This document shows positions 38,676-53,541 of a DNA stretch of 64,000 nt, one piece after another. Origin of the DNA: Deinococcus aquiradiocola. Lineage in GTDB: Bacteria; Deinococcota; Deinococci; Deinococcales; Deinococcaceae. The stretch spans positions 6,017 through 70,016 of the forward strand of contig NZ_BMOE01000015.1 of NCBI RefSeq assembly GCF_014646915.1. The letters are read 5' to 3'. Below the pieces are notes generated by a model that was given only the letters and a program-made list of their open reading frames with translations, did not search any database and had not been told where the DNA came from. A program made the position numbers and the translations under genes. Each line of letters begins with the position of its first letter. Within the stretch, counting starts at the first letter, position 1.

Positions 38676-39881
38676 TCAGTCGGCGGCGGTCGCCTGTTCG
38701 ACCTCGGCGGGGTACACCTCGATCACGCCTGCGGCGCCCATGCCGCCGCCGATGCACATGGTGACGAGGCCCTTCCCGCCGCCGCGCCGCCCGAGTTCGT
38801 AGATGAGGGTCGTGGCGAGCTTCGCGCCGGAGCAGCCGAGCGGGTGCCCGAGCGCGATCGCGCCGCCGTTCACGTTGGTCTTCTCCTCGTCGAGGCCCAG
38901 CGTGCGGATCACCGCGAGGCTCTGCGCGGCGAACGCCTCGTTCAGTTCGATCAGGTCGATGTCCCCGAGGGTCAGGCCCGTCTGTTCCAGCACCTTCGGG
39001 ATGGCCTTGACGGGCCCGATGCCCATCAGTTCCGGGTCCACGCCCGCCACCGCGAAGCCCAGGAATTTCGCGAGCGGTTTCAGGCCCAGCTCGCGGGCCT
39101 TGTCGGCGCTCATGACGACCACGGCGGCCGCCCCGTCGGAGAAGGGGCTGCTGTTCGCGGCGCTGACGCTGCCGCCCATCTTGAAGGCCGGGCGGACCTT
39201 CGCCATGTCGGCGAGGTTCGCGTCACGGCGGATCAGTTCGTCCTTCTCGAACGGCACGACGGTGCTCGTGACCCTGGTGCCCTTGACCTTGTCCACGCGG
39301 ACCGGCACGGCGATCACCTCGGCGTCGAACTTCCCGGCGTCCTGCGCGGCCGCGGCCCGCTGGTGGCTGCGGAGCGCGAAGGCGTCCTGGTCCTCGCGGC
39401 TGATGCCGTACTTGGCGGCGACGTTCTCGGCCGTCATGCCCATGCCGATGTACGCGCCGGGCCGGGCGTCCACGAGTTCCTTGTTGGGGCTGGGGTTGTG
39501 GCCGCTCATGGGGACCATGCTCATGCTCTCCACGCCGCCCGCCAGCATCACCTCGGCCTGACCGGAGATGACGGCCGCGGCCGCCATCGCGATGGTCTGC
39601 AGGCCGCTGGAGCAGAAACGGTTGACGGTCACGCCGCCGACCGTGTCGGGCATCCCGGCGCGCAGCGCGGCGAGACGCGCGATGTTCAGGCCCTGCTCGG
39701 CCTCGGGGATGGCGCAGCCGAGGTACACGTCCTCCACGAGGGCCGCGTCGATCCCGGCGCGCTTCACGGCTTCGTTCATGACGAGGGCCGCGAGGTCGTC
39801 GGGGCGGGTGTTGGTGAGGGTTCCCTTGCCGCCGCGCCCCACCGGGGTACGGACAGCGCTGACAATGACCGCTTCAGGCAT
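38676..39881 (-). CDS. acetyl-CoA C-acetyltransferase (thiolase)
   Basis: Thiolase performs the last step of fatty-acid beta-oxidation, cleaving 3-ketoacyl-CoA. The nucleophilic Cys is in [14 protein letters not shown]; the catalytic His is in [16 protein letters not shown] and the second Cys in [10 protein letters not shown]. Length 401, family-typical. GGAGGAG precedes the ATG, which lies inside the end of the upstream hydrolase gene (8-base overlap). FadN-type enzyme and Etf genes elsewhere in the window complete the cycle. Confidence 0.96.
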   Translation of the reverse strand: MPEAVIVSAVRTPVGRGGKGTLTNTRPDDLAALVMNEAVKRAGIDAALVEDVYLGCAIPEAEQGLNIARLAALRAGMPDTVGGVTVNRFCSSGLQTIAMAAAAVISGQAEVMLAGGVESMSMVPMSGHNPSPNKELVDARPGAYIGMGMTAENVAAKYGISREDQDAFALRSHQRAAAAQDAGKFDAEVIAVPVRVDKVKGTRVTSTVVPFEKDELIRRDANLADMAKVRPAFKMGGSVSAANSSPFSDGAAAVVVMSADKARELGLKPLAKFLGFAVAGVDPELMGIGPVKAIPKVLEQTGLTLGDIDLIELNEAFAAQSLAVIRTLGLDEEKTNVNGGAIALGHPLGCSGAKLATTLIYELGRRGGGKGLVTMCIGGGMGAAGVIEVYPAEVEQATAAD

Positions 39882-41178
39882 GATGGTTCTCCTCCGGCCG
39901 CTGCGGGCCGGTCGTATGGGTGGCTTGTGGGGTGTCCAGCACGCGCTGGACGAAGGTTTTCACGGCCGCCTCGTAGCGGGCCGGGTCCTGATTCCAGGCG
40001 CGTTCGTGCTGTGCGCCCTCGAACCGGTGGTACTCGACGATGTCTGGCCGGGCGTGCACGAAGCTCTCCACCTGCGCGACCGGGACGGTCTTGTCGATGG
40101 AGCCGTGCACGACGAGCATCGGGGTGCGGAAGGTGTCGCGGACGCTGAGGTGATCGACCGCGTCGAAGTCCTGCTTGCTCTTCACGACGGTCAGCCATGC
40201 CACGACGCGCGACAGCACAAAGGGGATCGGCACGCGGTACCGCAGCGCGTGGTGCGTGATCAGGGCGCGCCATTCGAGCGGCGGGGAGTCGAGCAGCAGG
40301 GCCGTGACGCGGTCCGCGAGGCGGCTGTAGCGCAGGAACGCGAGCGAGATGCCCGCCCCGAGGCTGAAGCCGAACAGCAGGATGCGCCGCGCGCCGTGCT
40401 CCACCGCGAACTGCACGGCGGCCTCCAGGTCCTGCCATTCCTCGGCGGACAGGCGGTGCTTGCGTTCCGGGGTGGGCGGCGCGCCCTCGGCGTTGCGGTA
40501 CGTGATGACGAGCGCGGTCAGGCCGAGCCCGCCGCTCAGGCCGCCCGTCTGCGGTCCGACCAGGGTCGGCAGGATCCTGAGCGCGTCCTGCCGCAGGCCG
40601 CCGTACCCGTGCGTCACGATCACCCAGTCGGTCCCGGCCGCCTGCGCGAGCGTGGGCGTACCGCCCTGCGCCGCTCCCGCCCGGACGGGGTGGGCGGGCG
40701 TGACGGGCGGCACGAGCCACGCGGGCATGGGGCCGTGATCGCCGGGAATGCTGAGCTCCAGGTGCGGCATGCCGCGCTGGGCGGGCGTGCCGCGCCCGAT
40801 GGTGCTGGCCCGCACCCGCTGCCCCAGCCGCAGCGGGGCGTCCGTCTCGCGCAGTTCCCGGACCGTTCCGGCAGAGTTGCCGCGCAGCAGCGGCCCGAGC
40901 TGCGCGTACCGCGTGCCGCCCGGCGTCTGCCACTCCAGGATCAGCGAGCCGGGACGGCGCGTGCTGGGCGTGCTGGTGAGCGTGACGTGCGTGTGCCCGT
41001 GGCCCTCCTCCAGCGCGAGGACGCGCGTCGGGTACGCTTTGCGGCGCACGGGACGCACGTGCACGAGCCGGTCGGCGAAGTACCAGCCGACGCCCAGCAT
41101 GGCCCCCACCCCCAGGGCCGCGCCGATCAGGACGCGTCCCCAGAGCGGGAGGGCAGGATTGTGAGTGTTCTTGGACAT
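39874..41178 (-). CDS. alpha/beta hydrolase with N-terminal membrane anchor
   Basis: A hydrophobic anchor (residues about 12-35) is followed by an N-terminal beta-rich domain and an alpha/beta hydrolase domain. The nucleophile motif is GFSLGA, the acid lies near SIDKTV and the His is in [12 protein letters not shown] 41178 is chosen; GTG 41187 is nearly equal. Its overlap with the thiolase gene suggests a shared transcript, possibly releasing acyl chains for oxidation, though that link is inference. Confidence 0.87.
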   Translation of the reverse strand: MSKNTHNPALPLWGRVLIGAALGVGAMLGVGWYFADRLVHVRPVRRKAYPTRVLALEEGHGHTHVTLTSTPSTRRPGSLILEWQTPGGTRYAQLGPLLRGNSAGTVRELRETDAPLRLGQRVRASTIGRGTPAQRGMPHLELSIPGDHGPMPAWLVPPVTPAHPVRAGAAQGGTPTLAQAAGTDWVIVTHGYGGLRQDALRILPTLVGPQTGGLSGGLGLTALVITYRNAEGAPPTPERKHRLSAEEWQDLEAAVQFAVEHGARRILLFGFSLGAGISLAFLRYSRLADRVTALLLDSPPLEWRALITHHALRYRVPIPFVLSRVVAWLTVVKSKQDFDAVDHLSVRDTFRTPMLVVHGSIDKTVPVAQVESFVHARPDIVEYHRFEGAQHERAWNQDPARYEAAVKTFVQRVLDTPQATHTTGPQRPEENHHA

Positions 41179-41295
41179 GAGGCTCACTCTGGCATAAGGG
41201 GATGAGGGGGATGGGGACGGGGAGCGGCGGGGACTTCCGGTCCGGGCGGTGGGGTGGGGGGCGCGGTTCGCGGTCCGGCTCCGCGCCTTCCCTGT

Positions 41296-43641
<2,346 letters not shown>

Positions 43642-43668
43642 GGAGCCTCCAGTGGTGACCGTATTCTA

Positions 43669-43693
43669 ACTCAGTATTTTGGACTCAGTATAA
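43669..43693. promoter_or_regulatory. operator of the fatty-acid oxidation group, fadN promoter
   Basis: TTGGACTCAGTATAA at 43679-43693 and a second ACTCAGT core at 43669-43675 are spaced 14 bases apart. On the minus strand they overlap TATACT, the likely -10, so binding should repress. Confidence 0.6.
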
Positions 43694-43839
43694 GTTTAGG
43701 CGTGCGGGCAGGCCAGCGCAAGAGGTTCCGGCCCGGCCGCACCACGCCGTCCAGAACCCCCGCACCTGCCACCACCCCACACGCGCGCCGGAAACAGCAT
43801 CCGTGCCGCGCCCCTGTGACCGGCATCAGGCGCCCGGCG

Positions 43840-44139
43840 TCAGGCGAGCAGATTCTTCACGAAGAACACCACCGCCAGCCCCAGCAGCGCCACCAGGGCC
43901 GCCACGCTCAGCCTGCGGTCGCGGCGCCACGCGGCCACCGCCACCCACACGGCCGCCAGCACCGGCACCAGCATCACCCACCCGACCGCCCACACCGCCA
44001 GCGCCGGGAACAGCACGGCCGCGCCGAGCGCCACCACCGCCACCCAGAAGCCCGCCGGGAACAGCCACGCGGGCAGGCCAGCCGTCTCCCCCGTCTGCGG
44101 GGCGGGCGTGAACGGAATGTTCTTCCGTTCGCCCGTCAC
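43840..44139 (-). CDS. small membrane protein, hypothetical
   Basis: The protein has 99 residues with three hydrophobic helices (about 24-42, 44-68 and 78-96). GTG 44139 overlaps the stop of the TauE-like gene as GTGA, so it is the second gene of that operon. No motif. It may be an accessory subunit of the exporter. Confidence 0.7.
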   Translation of the reverse strand: MTGERKNIPFTPAPQTGETAGLPAWLFPAGFWVAVVALGAAVLFPALAVWAVGWVMLVPVLAAVWVAVAAWRRDRRLSVAALVALLGLAVVFFVKNLLA

Positions 44140-44900
44140 GCGGTCCCCCCGGCCACCCAGTACTTGTACAGCAGCTGCAGCGCCGTGAAGATCAGCAGCA
44201 GGCTGAAGAACAGCTTGAGGTTCTGCGCGCTGATCCGCGCCGCGAGGACCGTGCCGCCACGCGCGCCGACCAGCACGCCGAGCGCGACGGCGGCCGCCAC
44301 GCGGTAGTCCAGCTGGCCGCTCGCGCTGTACACGAGCGCGTTCGCGACCGCCGTGAGCCCCATGATGAAGGTACTGGTCGCAATGGCCTGCCGGATGGGA
44401 ATGCCGCCCAGCAGGTTCATGACCGGCACCTGCACCGTCCCGCCCCCGATACCGAGCAGGCCGCTCATGACGCCCGAGAAGGTCATGGCGGGCGGCACGA
44501 GCCGGCTCGGTTCGCGCTCCACCTCCACGCGCTTCAGGCCGCGCAGCAGGTTGTACGCGCTGTACAGCAGCAGCACTGCGAAGACCGTCGCGACGACCCG
44601 GGCGGGCAGGCGCAGGCCCAGCCAGCTGCCCAGCACGCCGCCCAGAATGGTGTACGGCGACAGCAGGTACCCGGTCCGGGCGCGGATCAGGCCCTGCCGC
44701 AGGTACCCGGCCGTTCCGGCCAGCCCGACGGCCAGCACCCCGATCTGCGACACGGCGACCGCCTGTGTGATGCTGATCTTGTGCCCGAAGTAAGGGAGGA
44801 CGAATTCCAGGGCGGGCACCACCACCACACCGCCGCCCAGGCCGAGAATGGCGCCCAGCACGCCGGCCAGGAGCCCGATCGCGAGCACTGCGAGTATCAC
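44136..44900 (-). CDS. TauE/SafE-family membrane transporter
   Basis: Eight membrane segments in two repeats across 254 residues; the signatures [16 protein letters not shown] and [15 protein letters not shown] start each half as in TauE/SafE (DUF81) proteins. Known members export sulfite or sulfonates; the substrate here is not predictable. The start is GTG at 44900. Confidence 0.92.
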   Translation of the reverse strand: MILAVLAIGLLAGVLGAILGLGGGVVVVPALEFVLPYFGHKISITQAVAVSQIGVLAVGLAGTAGYLRQGLIRARTGYLLSPYTILGGVLGSWLGLRLPARVVATVFAVLLLYSAYNLLRGLKRVEVEREPSRLVPPAMTFSGVMSGLLGIGGGTVQVPVMNLLGGIPIRQAIATSTFIMGLTAVANALVYSASGQLDYRVAAAVALGVLVGARGGTVLAARISAQNLKLFFSLLLIFTALQLLYKYWVAGGTA

Positions 44901-44918
44901 CCGGTCACGCTAGCACGC

Positions 44919-44950
44919 CGCCCCGCCCGGCGTTCCGGCCGGGCGGGGCG
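44919..44950. terminator. terminator downstream of the S41-like gene
   Basis: A perfect 12-bp stem (CGCCCCGCCCGG / CCGGGCGGGGCG) with an 8-base loop, four bases after the stop at 44954 on the minus strand. Confidence 0.7.
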
Positions 44951-44953
44951 CGC

Positions 44954-46273
44954 TCAGGGCTGCCGGACGGCCGTGCCCAGGCGGCCCTGCAGGGCCGCGA
45001 GCGCCGCCTGCAGCTGCCGGTCCTCGCCGCGCACGGTGAGCGCCTCGAGGTCCGGCGTGACCGGCAGGTCCGGCTGCAGGTGGTCCGGCAGGGGGTTCCC
45101 GCCCAGGTCGTAGGCGCGCAGGCTGGTGACGCTCATCACGCCGTGGTCCGGCAGCGGGTAGAAGTACACGCCGCTGTTCATGACGCCCCGGCTCGGTTCG
45201 CCCACCAGCAGCGCGCCCGCCTGATGCGCGAAGTACCCGAACACCTCCGCGCACGACGCGGTGCTGGCGTCGATCAGGACGGCGGCCGGGCCGTGCCACA
45301 GGCCCCGCAGGTCCCCGCCGGGCCGGTCGAGCAGGTGCCGGACGCTGCTGCCCGGCATCGCCTGACCGTCGTACGCGGCGTACTCGGTGCTGGTGACGGG
45401 GGCCGTGTCGGCAGGGCGGCCCGGCTGCGGCGTGCGCGCCTGGTAGTACGCGGGCCGGAAGACGCTGGCGGCCTGCACGCACTGGTCGAGGCGGCCGCCG
45501 CCGTTGGCGCGCAGGTCCACCACCAGGGCGGCCGCGCCGCCCGCCTGCGCCTGCGCGAGCGCGCGGCGGAACAGGTCGGCGCTGTCGCCCGGCAGGAACG
45601 TCGGGTACTGGATGACGGCCACGCGGCCGCCCGGCACGTCGCGCCAGCCCAGGACCGGCACGTCCCGCGCCTTGAGGGGCGCGGTGGGGACGTTCAGGTC
45701 GCGGGGCGGCTGGCCGGGCTGCTGCACGCGCAGCGTGACGGGGTTCCCCTGACGTTCCAGGCGCACGAAGGCGATGGGATCGGCGCTGTCGCCCGCCGTG
45801 ACGCTGCCGTTCACCTGCGTGACGAGGTCGAAGCGGTGCAGGCCGGCCGTGTCGGCGGGACTGCCGGGAAGGACGCCCACCACCAGCAGGCCGAGCGGGG
45901 TGCGCGTGACGCGCAGGCCGGTACGGGGCACGGTCAGGTCCTCCTGCACCTCGCGCAGGCGTTCGGCGCCCTCGGCGTCACGGATGCCGGTGTGCTCGTC
46001 GTGCAGCTGCGCGAGCATGTCCTTGACGACCGCGCGGCCCTCACTGTAGTCGCAGGTGTCGCCGAGCGGCGCGCAGCGCGCGTCGAGGACGGTCCGGTAC
46101 TGCTGCACCAGGGCGGGCCGGTCGGTGGTGGACCAGCCGTAGTATTCGCCCAGGAGCAGGCTGCTGGCCTTCTGGAAGAGGTCGGTGGCGGGGCTCGCGA
46201 GGGCGGGCCCGCTGAGGGTCAGGCCAGCCAGCAGCCCGCGCAGCAGCGGCGCGGCGAATCTGAGGGGGGGCAC
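44954..46273 (-). CDS. secreted S41-type peptidase-like protein with PDZ domain
   Basis: A signal peptide (cut after GPALA), an N-terminal helical part, a PDZ domain (VGVLPGSPADTAGLHRFDLV) and a tail-specific protease domain (VAVIQYPTFL, VVDLRANGGGRLDQC) make up 439 residues. The expected Ser is present in DASTASCAEVF, but the catalytic Lys that normally follows about 25 residues later is absent in LLVGEPSRG. It may use another base, or be a non-peptidase relative. The start is GTG 46273. Confidence 0.87.
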   Translation of the reverse strand: MPPLRFAAPLLRGLLAGLTLSGPALASPATDLFQKASSLLLGEYYGWSTTDRPALVQQYRTVLDARCAPLGDTCDYSEGRAVVKDMLAQLHDEHTGIRDAEGAERLREVQEDLTVPRTGLRVTRTPLGLLVVGVLPGSPADTAGLHRFDLVTQVNGSVTAGDSADPIAFVRLERQGNPVTLRVQQPGQPPRDLNVPTAPLKARDVPVLGWRDVPGGRVAVIQYPTFLPGDSADLFRRALAQAQAGGAAALVVDLRANGGGRLDQCVQAASVFRPAYYQARTPQPGRPADTAPVTSTEYAAYDGQAMPGSSVRHLLDRPGGDLRGLWHGPAAVLIDASTASCAEVFGYFAHQAGALLVGEPSRGVMNSGVYFYPLPDHGVMSVTSLRAYDLGGNPLPDHLQPDLPVTPDLEALTVRGEDRQLQAALAALQGRLGTAVRQP

Positions 46274-46351
46274 ACGAGAAGTTTAGCGTTCCTTGAGGCT
46301 TTGCCGGATGAGCGGCGGGCCGCCCCACATGAGGCGCGGCCCGCGCTCAGG

Positions 46352-47434
46352 TCAGAGCGGGCCTTCCTGCACGACGATCTTTTCCAGCATCGCCACCAGC
46401 CTCGGGTCGAGCGCCTTGCCGGACTGCGCCTGCACGCGCTTCACGTCCCCCAGGCGCACGTAGGCGTTCGCGACTGCCACGAGCCGCGCGTACAGCGGGA
46501 TGTCCTCGCCGGTCAGGCGGTCCGGTTCGCCCTGCCCGTCCCAGCGTTCGTGGTGGTGCCGCACGCCGCGCTCCGCCTCGCTGAGCGCCGTGACGCCCTG
46601 CAGCAGGTTCGCGCCGACCAGCGCGTGCCCGCTCTCGCCCTGGATCTTGCCGACGTCGTGCAGCGTCGCGGCGTACCACACCTCGTCCAGCTCGCGGCCC
46701 GCCAGTCCGATGCCGCGCCCCAGGCGCACGGCCACGTCCGCCACGGACCGCGCGTGCCCCAGCGAGTCGAAGTCGCGGCTCTCCATCGCCTCGATCACGG
46801 TGGCCGTGATGTGCTTGGCCGCCTGCCGCCACTCGTCCCGCCCGTCGATCAGGCCCATCAGCGGACCGACGGCCGCCGCGAAGCGCCCCACCGCCTCCTG
46901 CTGTCCGGGCGCGATGGCGCCGCCCTCCGGCCGGTCGAGCAGCAGCGCGCCCAGGTGCCGCCCACGGTCCACGATCGGCACCACCAGCGACAGGCCCACG
47001 CCGCGCATCCCGGCCTGATCGAGCAGCTCCGTCACGTCCGGGCCGTTCGCGTCGTACAGTTCGCGCGCGCCGCCCTCCAGCAGCCGCATGCGGCCCGCCG
47101 ACCACGGCCCGCTCAGGGTCACGCCCATCAGGTCGCGCGGGTAGCCGAGCACGGCCCCCACGCGGTCCTGACCGCGCCGCAGGATGCCCAGGCCGTGCAC
47201 GCGCCCCCCGACCAGCGAGGCCGTGTACGCCAGCGCACCGTCCAGCACGCTCTCCTGGGTGGGTCTGGCAAGCAGTTCGGCCAGCACGCGGCTGACGTCG
47301 CTCTCACTGGTGGACGCAGCGGGAGCGGGTGCGGGAGGGGCGGCCGGAACTGGTTTACGCTTGAACACGTTACCGTCAGTATAGAGCGCCGGGCCGCGCC
47401 GCACTGTCTCGTCTGCGTCAGCCGGAACCTTCAT
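46352..47434 (-). CDS. GAF plus degenerate HD-GYP domain protein
   Basis: Residues about 60-190 form a GAF sensor domain. The C-terminal HD-GYP-like domain has [13 protein letters not shown], the HD pair in TLHDVGKIQ and [12 protein letters not shown], so GYP is changed to GEP. The late metal-ligand Asp (normally ADVYDAL) is lost in ANAYVRL. Cyclic-di-GMP hydrolysis is therefore doubtful. ATG 47434 is used; a GTG near 47368 right after TATACT is an alternative leaderless start. It diverges from the YkgJ-like gene. Confidence 0.85.
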   Translation of the reverse strand: MKVPADADETVRRGPALYTDGNVFKRKPVPAAPPAPAPAASTSESDVSRVLAELLARPTQESVLDGALAYTASLVGGRVHGLGILRRGQDRVGAVLGYPRDLMGVTLSGPWSAGRMRLLEGGARELYDANGPDVTELLDQAGMRGVGLSLVVPIVDRGRHLGALLLDRPEGGAIAPGQQEAVGRFAAAVGPLMGLIDGRDEWRQAAKHITATVIEAMESRDFDSLGHARSVADVAVRLGRGIGLAGRELDEVWYAATLHDVGKIQGESGHALVGANLLQGVTALSEAERGVRHHHERWDGQGEPDRLTGEDIPLYARLVAVANAYVRLGDVKRVQAQSGKALDPRLVAMLEKIVVQEGPL

Positions 47435-47500
47435 GTCGGCGGGCGCAGGCCACCCGCCGTCACGGTGGGCGGGCAGCCCGGAGGGTATGCTGGGCCTCCG

Positions 47501-48232
<732 letters not shown>

Positions 48233-48259
48233 CGGCCCGGCGCGGGCAGGCGGCGGCCA

Positions 48260-50671
48260 TCAGCCGGGACGCGGGGCGGGGACGGGCAGCTTCAGGGCTT
48301 CGGCCTCCTCCAGCGGCTGCCCGAACAGGTAGCCCTGACCGAGCCGGAAGCCCAGGCGCCGAAGGGCCTCGCACTGCTCGGGCGTCTCGATGCCTTCGGC
48401 CACCACGGCGAGGTTCAGGTCGCGGGCCATGGCGAGCATGGCGCGCAGCACCGCCTCGCTGCGCGGGTCGTGCAGGCTGGTCTTCAGGAAGAACCGGTCG
48501 AGCTTGACCTTCTGGATGGGCAGACTGCACAGCACCGCGAGGCTGGAGTGCCCCGTCCCGAAATCGTCGAGCGTGATCCAGACGCCGTGCGCGTGCAGCT
48601 GCGCGAGGCGCTCCGTGGCACCCGCGAGGTCGCGCAGCACCGCCGTCTCCGTGACCTCCAGCTCCAGCTGGGACGGCTGCACCCCGGAGCGCTGCAGGGC
48701 GTTCAGCACGGTCGTCACGAGGTCGTCGTCTCCCAGCTGCGCGGCGCTTACGTTGACGGCCACGCGCAGGCCCGGCTGGCGGCGCGCGAACTCCAGGGCG
48801 GCGTCCAGCACCCACGTTCCGAGGGCGTGAATGCGGCCGTTCTCCTCCGCCAGCGGAATGAAGGCGAACGGCGCGACCTCGCCCAGCTCCGGGCTGTTCC
48901 AGCGCAGCAGCGCCTCCACGTTCGCGACGACGGGCGACACGCCGGGCCGCGCCTCGTCCAGCGCCACGATCACCTGATACACGAGGCGCAGTTCCTGCCG
49001 TTCGATGGCCGTTTCGAGCGCGTGTTCCAGCCGGATGCGTTCCTCGACGCTCGCGAGGAGCGCCGGGTCGAACGGCACGATGGGCAGACCCGTGCGTTTC
49101 GCTTCGTACATGGCGACGTCCGCCTCCCGCAGCAGCGTCACCCAGGCGTCCTGCCCGACCATGCCGGACCGGGCGGCCACGCCGAGCCCCGTCAGGCCGG
49201 CCGAACCGCTCAGGCGCACCTCGCCTGCACCCGTCGCGATGGGCGTCGTGAGGGCCTGCAGGACGGGCAGGAGGGTCCTCGCGGCCACCTGTGGGCCCTG
49301 CGGAAGCAGCACCGCGAACTCGTCGCCGCCCAGCCGGGCCACCACGCCCTGCGCCGAGAGTCGCCGCGCGAGCCTGCCTGCCACCGCCTGCAGCACCTCG
49401 TCCCCCACATGGTGCCCGAGCGTGTCGTTGACGTTCTTGAAGTGGTTCAGGTCGATGAGCGCCACGCTGAGCGGCAGGCCCTGCTCCAGCCGCATCATGA
49501 CGCGCTCCGAGAACAGCTGCCGGTTGGGGAGGCCGGTCAGGTCGTCGTGCTGCGCCTGCCACACCAGCCGTTCGCGTCCACTGTCGATCTCGTCGAGAAA
49601 GCCGTTGAAGGCCATCCCCAGATGATCGAGTTCGTCCTGGCCACGGACAGGCAGGCGTTCGCGCTGCTCCGGCGGGCGGGAGAGGAGCGTGGTGACGGGC
49701 AGGTCGTTCAGGTGCCGGATCACGCGCTGGTACACGGCGAGCCGCGCGAGCACCTGCGTTTCGAGCAGGTGCGCGGTGAGCAGCGCGAAGAGCACCATCG
49801 CGGCGCCTGTCGCGAGCAGCACGGCGAGCGCGGTGGACACCCCGATCAGGTGCGTGCCGCGGTCGTCGGTGACGCGCAGCAGCAGGGACGGCTGGCCGTT
49901 CAGGTCGTTCAGGACGGTGCGGCCCTGGATGCTGTGGCGGTCCTGCACGTGCACCGTCACGCCGGACCCTTCCGACAGGGCGGACGTGCCCGGCTGGGGG
50001 ATCAGGTCCAGCGTGAGCTGCAGGTTCTGCCGGTACATCGTGACGACGCGCGGCGTGATCTGACGGGCCATCAGGATCACGCCGCGCACGGGGCCACGCT
50101 CGTCGCTGTGCGTGACGGGCCGCAGCGTGACCAGCCACGTCTCGCCCGGCTGTCCGGCCCTGGCAGGCAGGTACACGAAGCCCTCCCGGTGCGTGCCGGG
50201 GCGGTCCAGTGCGGCGAGCGTGCCGGGCTTCACGACCGCACCGAGCAGGCGGTCGCTGGGCGGACTCTCCTGGCGGCGCTGCAGGTCGTAGCCGCGGCGG
50301 CTGATGACCCGCCCGTCCAGGGCCACGTACGCGAGCAGGTTGAGGTCCATCGACTGGTACGTGCCCGGCACGAAATTCGAGGTCTCGAAGGCGCGGCGCC
50401 CCGTCTGCACGTAGGTGTACGCGTCGTCCCACACGGCCCAGTTGATGGCGAGCCGCGCGAGGTCCGTCACCTGCGACTGCAGGTACGTGGCGGCACGGCG
50501 CGTGTCGCGCTCCGTCTGCTGCGCCTCCTGCCGGTCGAAGAGCGCCACGACGGCAGGCTGCAGCAGGAAGGCCAGGACCGCCAGACAGACGCCTCCCAGC
50601 GCCAGCAGGCCCAGCAGCACCCGCGTGCGGATGCTGTCTGGTTCTCGCCACTTGCGCCTGTGCCAAGTCAT
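48260..50671 (-). CDS. CHASE4-GGDEF-EAL cyclic-di-GMP enzyme
   Basis: This membrane signalling protein has 803 residues. Helix 1 (about 17-38), an extracellular CHASE4 sensor domain (LQSQVTDLARLAINWAVWDD at its start) and helix 2 (about 285-305) lead into a HAMP-like linker, GGDEF and EAL. The synthase site is intact (RLGGDEFAVLL) and the phosphodiesterase motif reads NVEALLRW with DDFGTGHSSL and EGIET. Both activities are possible. ATG 50671 with AAGGTGA upstream. Confidence 0.94.
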   Translation of the reverse strand: MTWHRRKWREPDSIRTRVLLGLLALGGVCLAVLAFLLQPAVVALFDRQEAQQTERDTRRAATYLQSQVTDLARLAINWAVWDDAYTYVQTGRRAFETSNFVPGTYQSMDLNLLAYVALDGRVISRRGYDLQRRQESPPSDRLLGAVVKPGTLAALDRPGTHREGFVYLPARAGQPGETWLVTLRPVTHSDERGPVRGVILMARQITPRVVTMYRQNLQLTLDLIPQPGTSALSEGSGVTVHVQDRHSIQGRTVLNDLNGQPSLLLRVTDDRGTHLIGVSTALAVLLATGAAMVLFALLTAHLLETQVLARLAVYQRVIRHLNDLPVTTLLSRPPEQRERLPVRGQDELDHLGMAFNGFLDEIDSGRERLVWQAQHDDLTGLPNRQLFSERVMMRLEQGLPLSVALIDLNHFKNVNDTLGHHVGDEVLQAVAGRLARRLSAQGVVARLGGDEFAVLLPQGPQVAARTLLPVLQALTTPIATGAGEVRLSGSAGLTGLGVAARSGMVGQDAWVTLLREADVAMYEAKRTGLPIVPFDPALLASVEERIRLEHALETAIERQELRLVYQVIVALDEARPGVSPVVANVEALLRWNSPELGEVAPFAFIPLAEENGRIHALGTWVLDAALEFARRQPGLRVAVNVSAAQLGDDDLVTTVLNALQRSGVQPSQLELEVTETAVLRDLAGATERLAQLHAHGVWITLDDFGTGHSSLAVLCSLPIQKVKLDRFFLKTSLHDPRSEAVLRAMLAMARDLNLAVVAEGIETPEQCEALRRLGFRLGQGYLFGQPLEEAEALKLPVPAPRPG

Positions 50672-50769
50672 GCCAGTTTCACCTTAACGGCCCGGTTCTC
50701 GCAACAGTCTGACGGGAGGAGGACACCTTCGCAGGTTCAGGCTTTCGTAAAGGCTGCGGGCATGCATGA

Positions 50770-50805
50770 GGCAGCGGGACGCTCCCTCCGGAGCGTCCCG
50801 CTGCC
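50770..50805. terminator. etfA terminator
   Basis: A perfect 16-bp stem (arms 50770-50785 and 50790-50805) with loop CTCC, downstream of the etfA stop on the minus strand. Confidence 0.8.
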
Positions 50806-50825
50806 AGTCTGCGCGGCCGGTCCGT

Positions 50826-51775
<950 letters not shown>

Positions 51776-51776
<1 letters not shown>

Positions 51777-52534
51777 TACGCGATCACCTTCGCTTCGTTG
51801 CGCAGCAGGTTCAGCAGTTCGCTGGCGGCCGCGGACGGGTCTTTGCCGTCGATGAGCTTGTTGAGGCGGGCGCGGCTCTGGATCTCGGCGCCCACGAACT
51901 GCACGCTGGGGACCGCGCCGTACGTGTCGAGCGTGTCCTTGCGGAGTTCCTTCTTCTTGGCCTTCATGATGTTCGGCAGCGTCGGGTAGCGCGGCTCGTT
52001 GAGGCCCTGCTGGGTGCTCACCACGGCCGGGAGGGGCGCCTGGAAGCTCTCGTTGCCTTCGTCCACGTCGTGGCGGCCCGTGATCTGCGCGCCGTCCACC
52101 TTGAGTTCGTTGACCCAGGTGAGCTGCGGCCACCCGAGGCGTTCGGCAGTCGCAGCGCCCAGCGCCTGCGAGTCCCAGTCGGCCTCCTGTCCGCCCACCA
52201 GGATGAGCTGCACACCCTCCTGCTGCGCCACCTGCGCCACCACGCGGCTGAGCGCCACGGCGTCCAGGCGGGTGTCCGTCTCGACGTGCACGGCGCGGTC
52301 GGCGCCCATGGCGAGTGCGGTGCGCAGGGCGTCCTCACTGCGTTTGGGTCCCACGGCGAGCGCGACGACTTCCTCGACGCCGCCCGCCTCGCGCAGGCGC
52401 AGGGCTTCCTCCACGCCGTACTCGTCCATGCCGTCCATCACCAGGGTCGTGCCTTCCAGGTCCACCGCCGTGCCGCTTACCTTCACACGCGCCTCGGCGT
52501 CCGGCACCTGCCGAACCAGCGTCAATATCTTCAT
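51776..52534 (-). CDS. etfB: electron transfer flavoprotein beta subunit
   Basis: [17 protein letters not shown] and [17 protein letters not shown] are typical EtfB sequences, and [25 protein letters not shown] is the FixA/EtfB signature region. Length 252, ATG 52534 with AGGAGG. The promoter contains the best copy of the fatty-acid operator, just downstream of a TAAAAT box. Confidence 0.96.
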
Positions 52535-52563
52535 GCGTCCTCCTGTCGTCACAGACTAGCTTA

Positions 52564-52578
52564 TTGAACTGAGTCCAA
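52564..52578. promoter_or_regulatory. operator of the fatty-acid oxidation group, etfBA promoter
   Basis: TTGAACTGAGTCCAA is a 15-bp near-perfect palindrome around a central G. On the minus strand it directly follows TAAAAT, so it would cover the transcription start. Confidence 0.65.
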
Positions 52579-52629
52579 TTTTAGCACAGGGCTCACGTCC
52601 GGCCGCAACCCCCACCGCTATCCTGCAGC

Positions 52630-53088
52630 ATGCCCCTCGCCGAAGCCCTCATCGAACGCGCCGACCTGCAGAAACGCGCCCTGCAACTCCAGGCCCGCCT
52701 CCACACCAACGCCAAAACCCAGGAAGGCGAAACGCCCGCCGAAGACCCCGCCGAACTCCTGACGGAACTGATGGGCCTCTACGACCGCCTCGACACCCTC
52801 ATCGCCCGCATCCACCGCAGCAACATGGCGGCCCGCCTGCCGGACGGCCGCACCCTCACCGACGCCCTCGCCCACCGCGAAGTCCTCGACCTGCGCCTCA
52901 CCGCCCTGCGCGGCGTCACCGAAGCCGCCAGCATCCAGCAGACCCGCCAGACCCGCTCCGAACTGCGCTACGTGTCACACCTCCCCGTCCGCGACCTGCA
53001 GGCCCAGACCGACCGCCTCGCCCGCGAACGCCGCAAACTCGAAACCCTGATCCAGCAGACCAACTGGCAAAGCCCCCTCCTCGACTGA
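52630..53088 (+). CDS. DIP1984-family protein
   Basis: PLAEALIERADLQKRALQLQARLHTNAKTQEGETPAEDPAELL is split here as the family start (residues 2-20) and the EGETPAEDP motif. The 152 residues are almost fully helical. Function unknown; the family is sometimes labelled septicolysin-like. A TATCCT box five bases before the ATG predicts a leaderless mRNA. It runs divergently from etfB. Confidence 0.87.
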   Translation: MPLAEALIERADLQKRALQLQARLHTNAKTQEGETPAEDPAELLTELMGLYDRLDTLIARIHRSNMAARLPDGRTLTDALAHREVLDLRLTALRGVTEAASIQQTRQTRSELRYVSHLPVRDLQAQTDRLARERRKLETLIQQTNWQSPLLD

Positions 53089-53284
53089 ACCCGCACACCC
53101 CGCCCGCGCTACAGTCAGGACGCCGGACGTCCGGGCGAGCGCCAGCCCAGCCTGCGGGCCAAGCAGGCACCCTGAGGAGCCGGGGCGGCTCCACCCCCTC
53201 ACCCACCCCGCCCAGCACCCCTCACCCCGGCACGACGCACCACGCACCCCTCACCACCACGGCACTGACGGACCACCGGCAACA

Positions 53285-53319
53285 CTCGGGGCGACCTCTG
53301 ATTCAGAAGTCGCCCCGAG
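53285..53319. terminator. bidirectional hairpin terminator
   Basis: A perfect 11-bp stem (CTCGGGGCGAC / GTCGCCCCGAG) with a loop that itself contains TCTGATTCAGA. It lies between the convergent genes at 53088 and 53542. The remainder of 53089-53541 holds the 70-bp repeats and no gene. Confidence 0.65.
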
Positions 53320-53350
53320 CACTGTCACCCACCCTCCCCGGCAACCGGGA

Positions 53351-53541
53351 CGGCCCGGTACGCCTGACGCTGCTCGCTCCGCTCGGCCCTGCGGGCGGCG
53401 GTTATTTCGGCGCACCGGGGCGGCCCGGTACGCCTGCCGCTGCTCGCTCCGCTCGGCCCTGCGGGCGGCGGTTATTTCGGCGCACCGGGGCGGCCCGGTA
53501 CGCCTGCCGCTGCTCGCTCCGCTCGGCCCTGCGGGCGGCGG

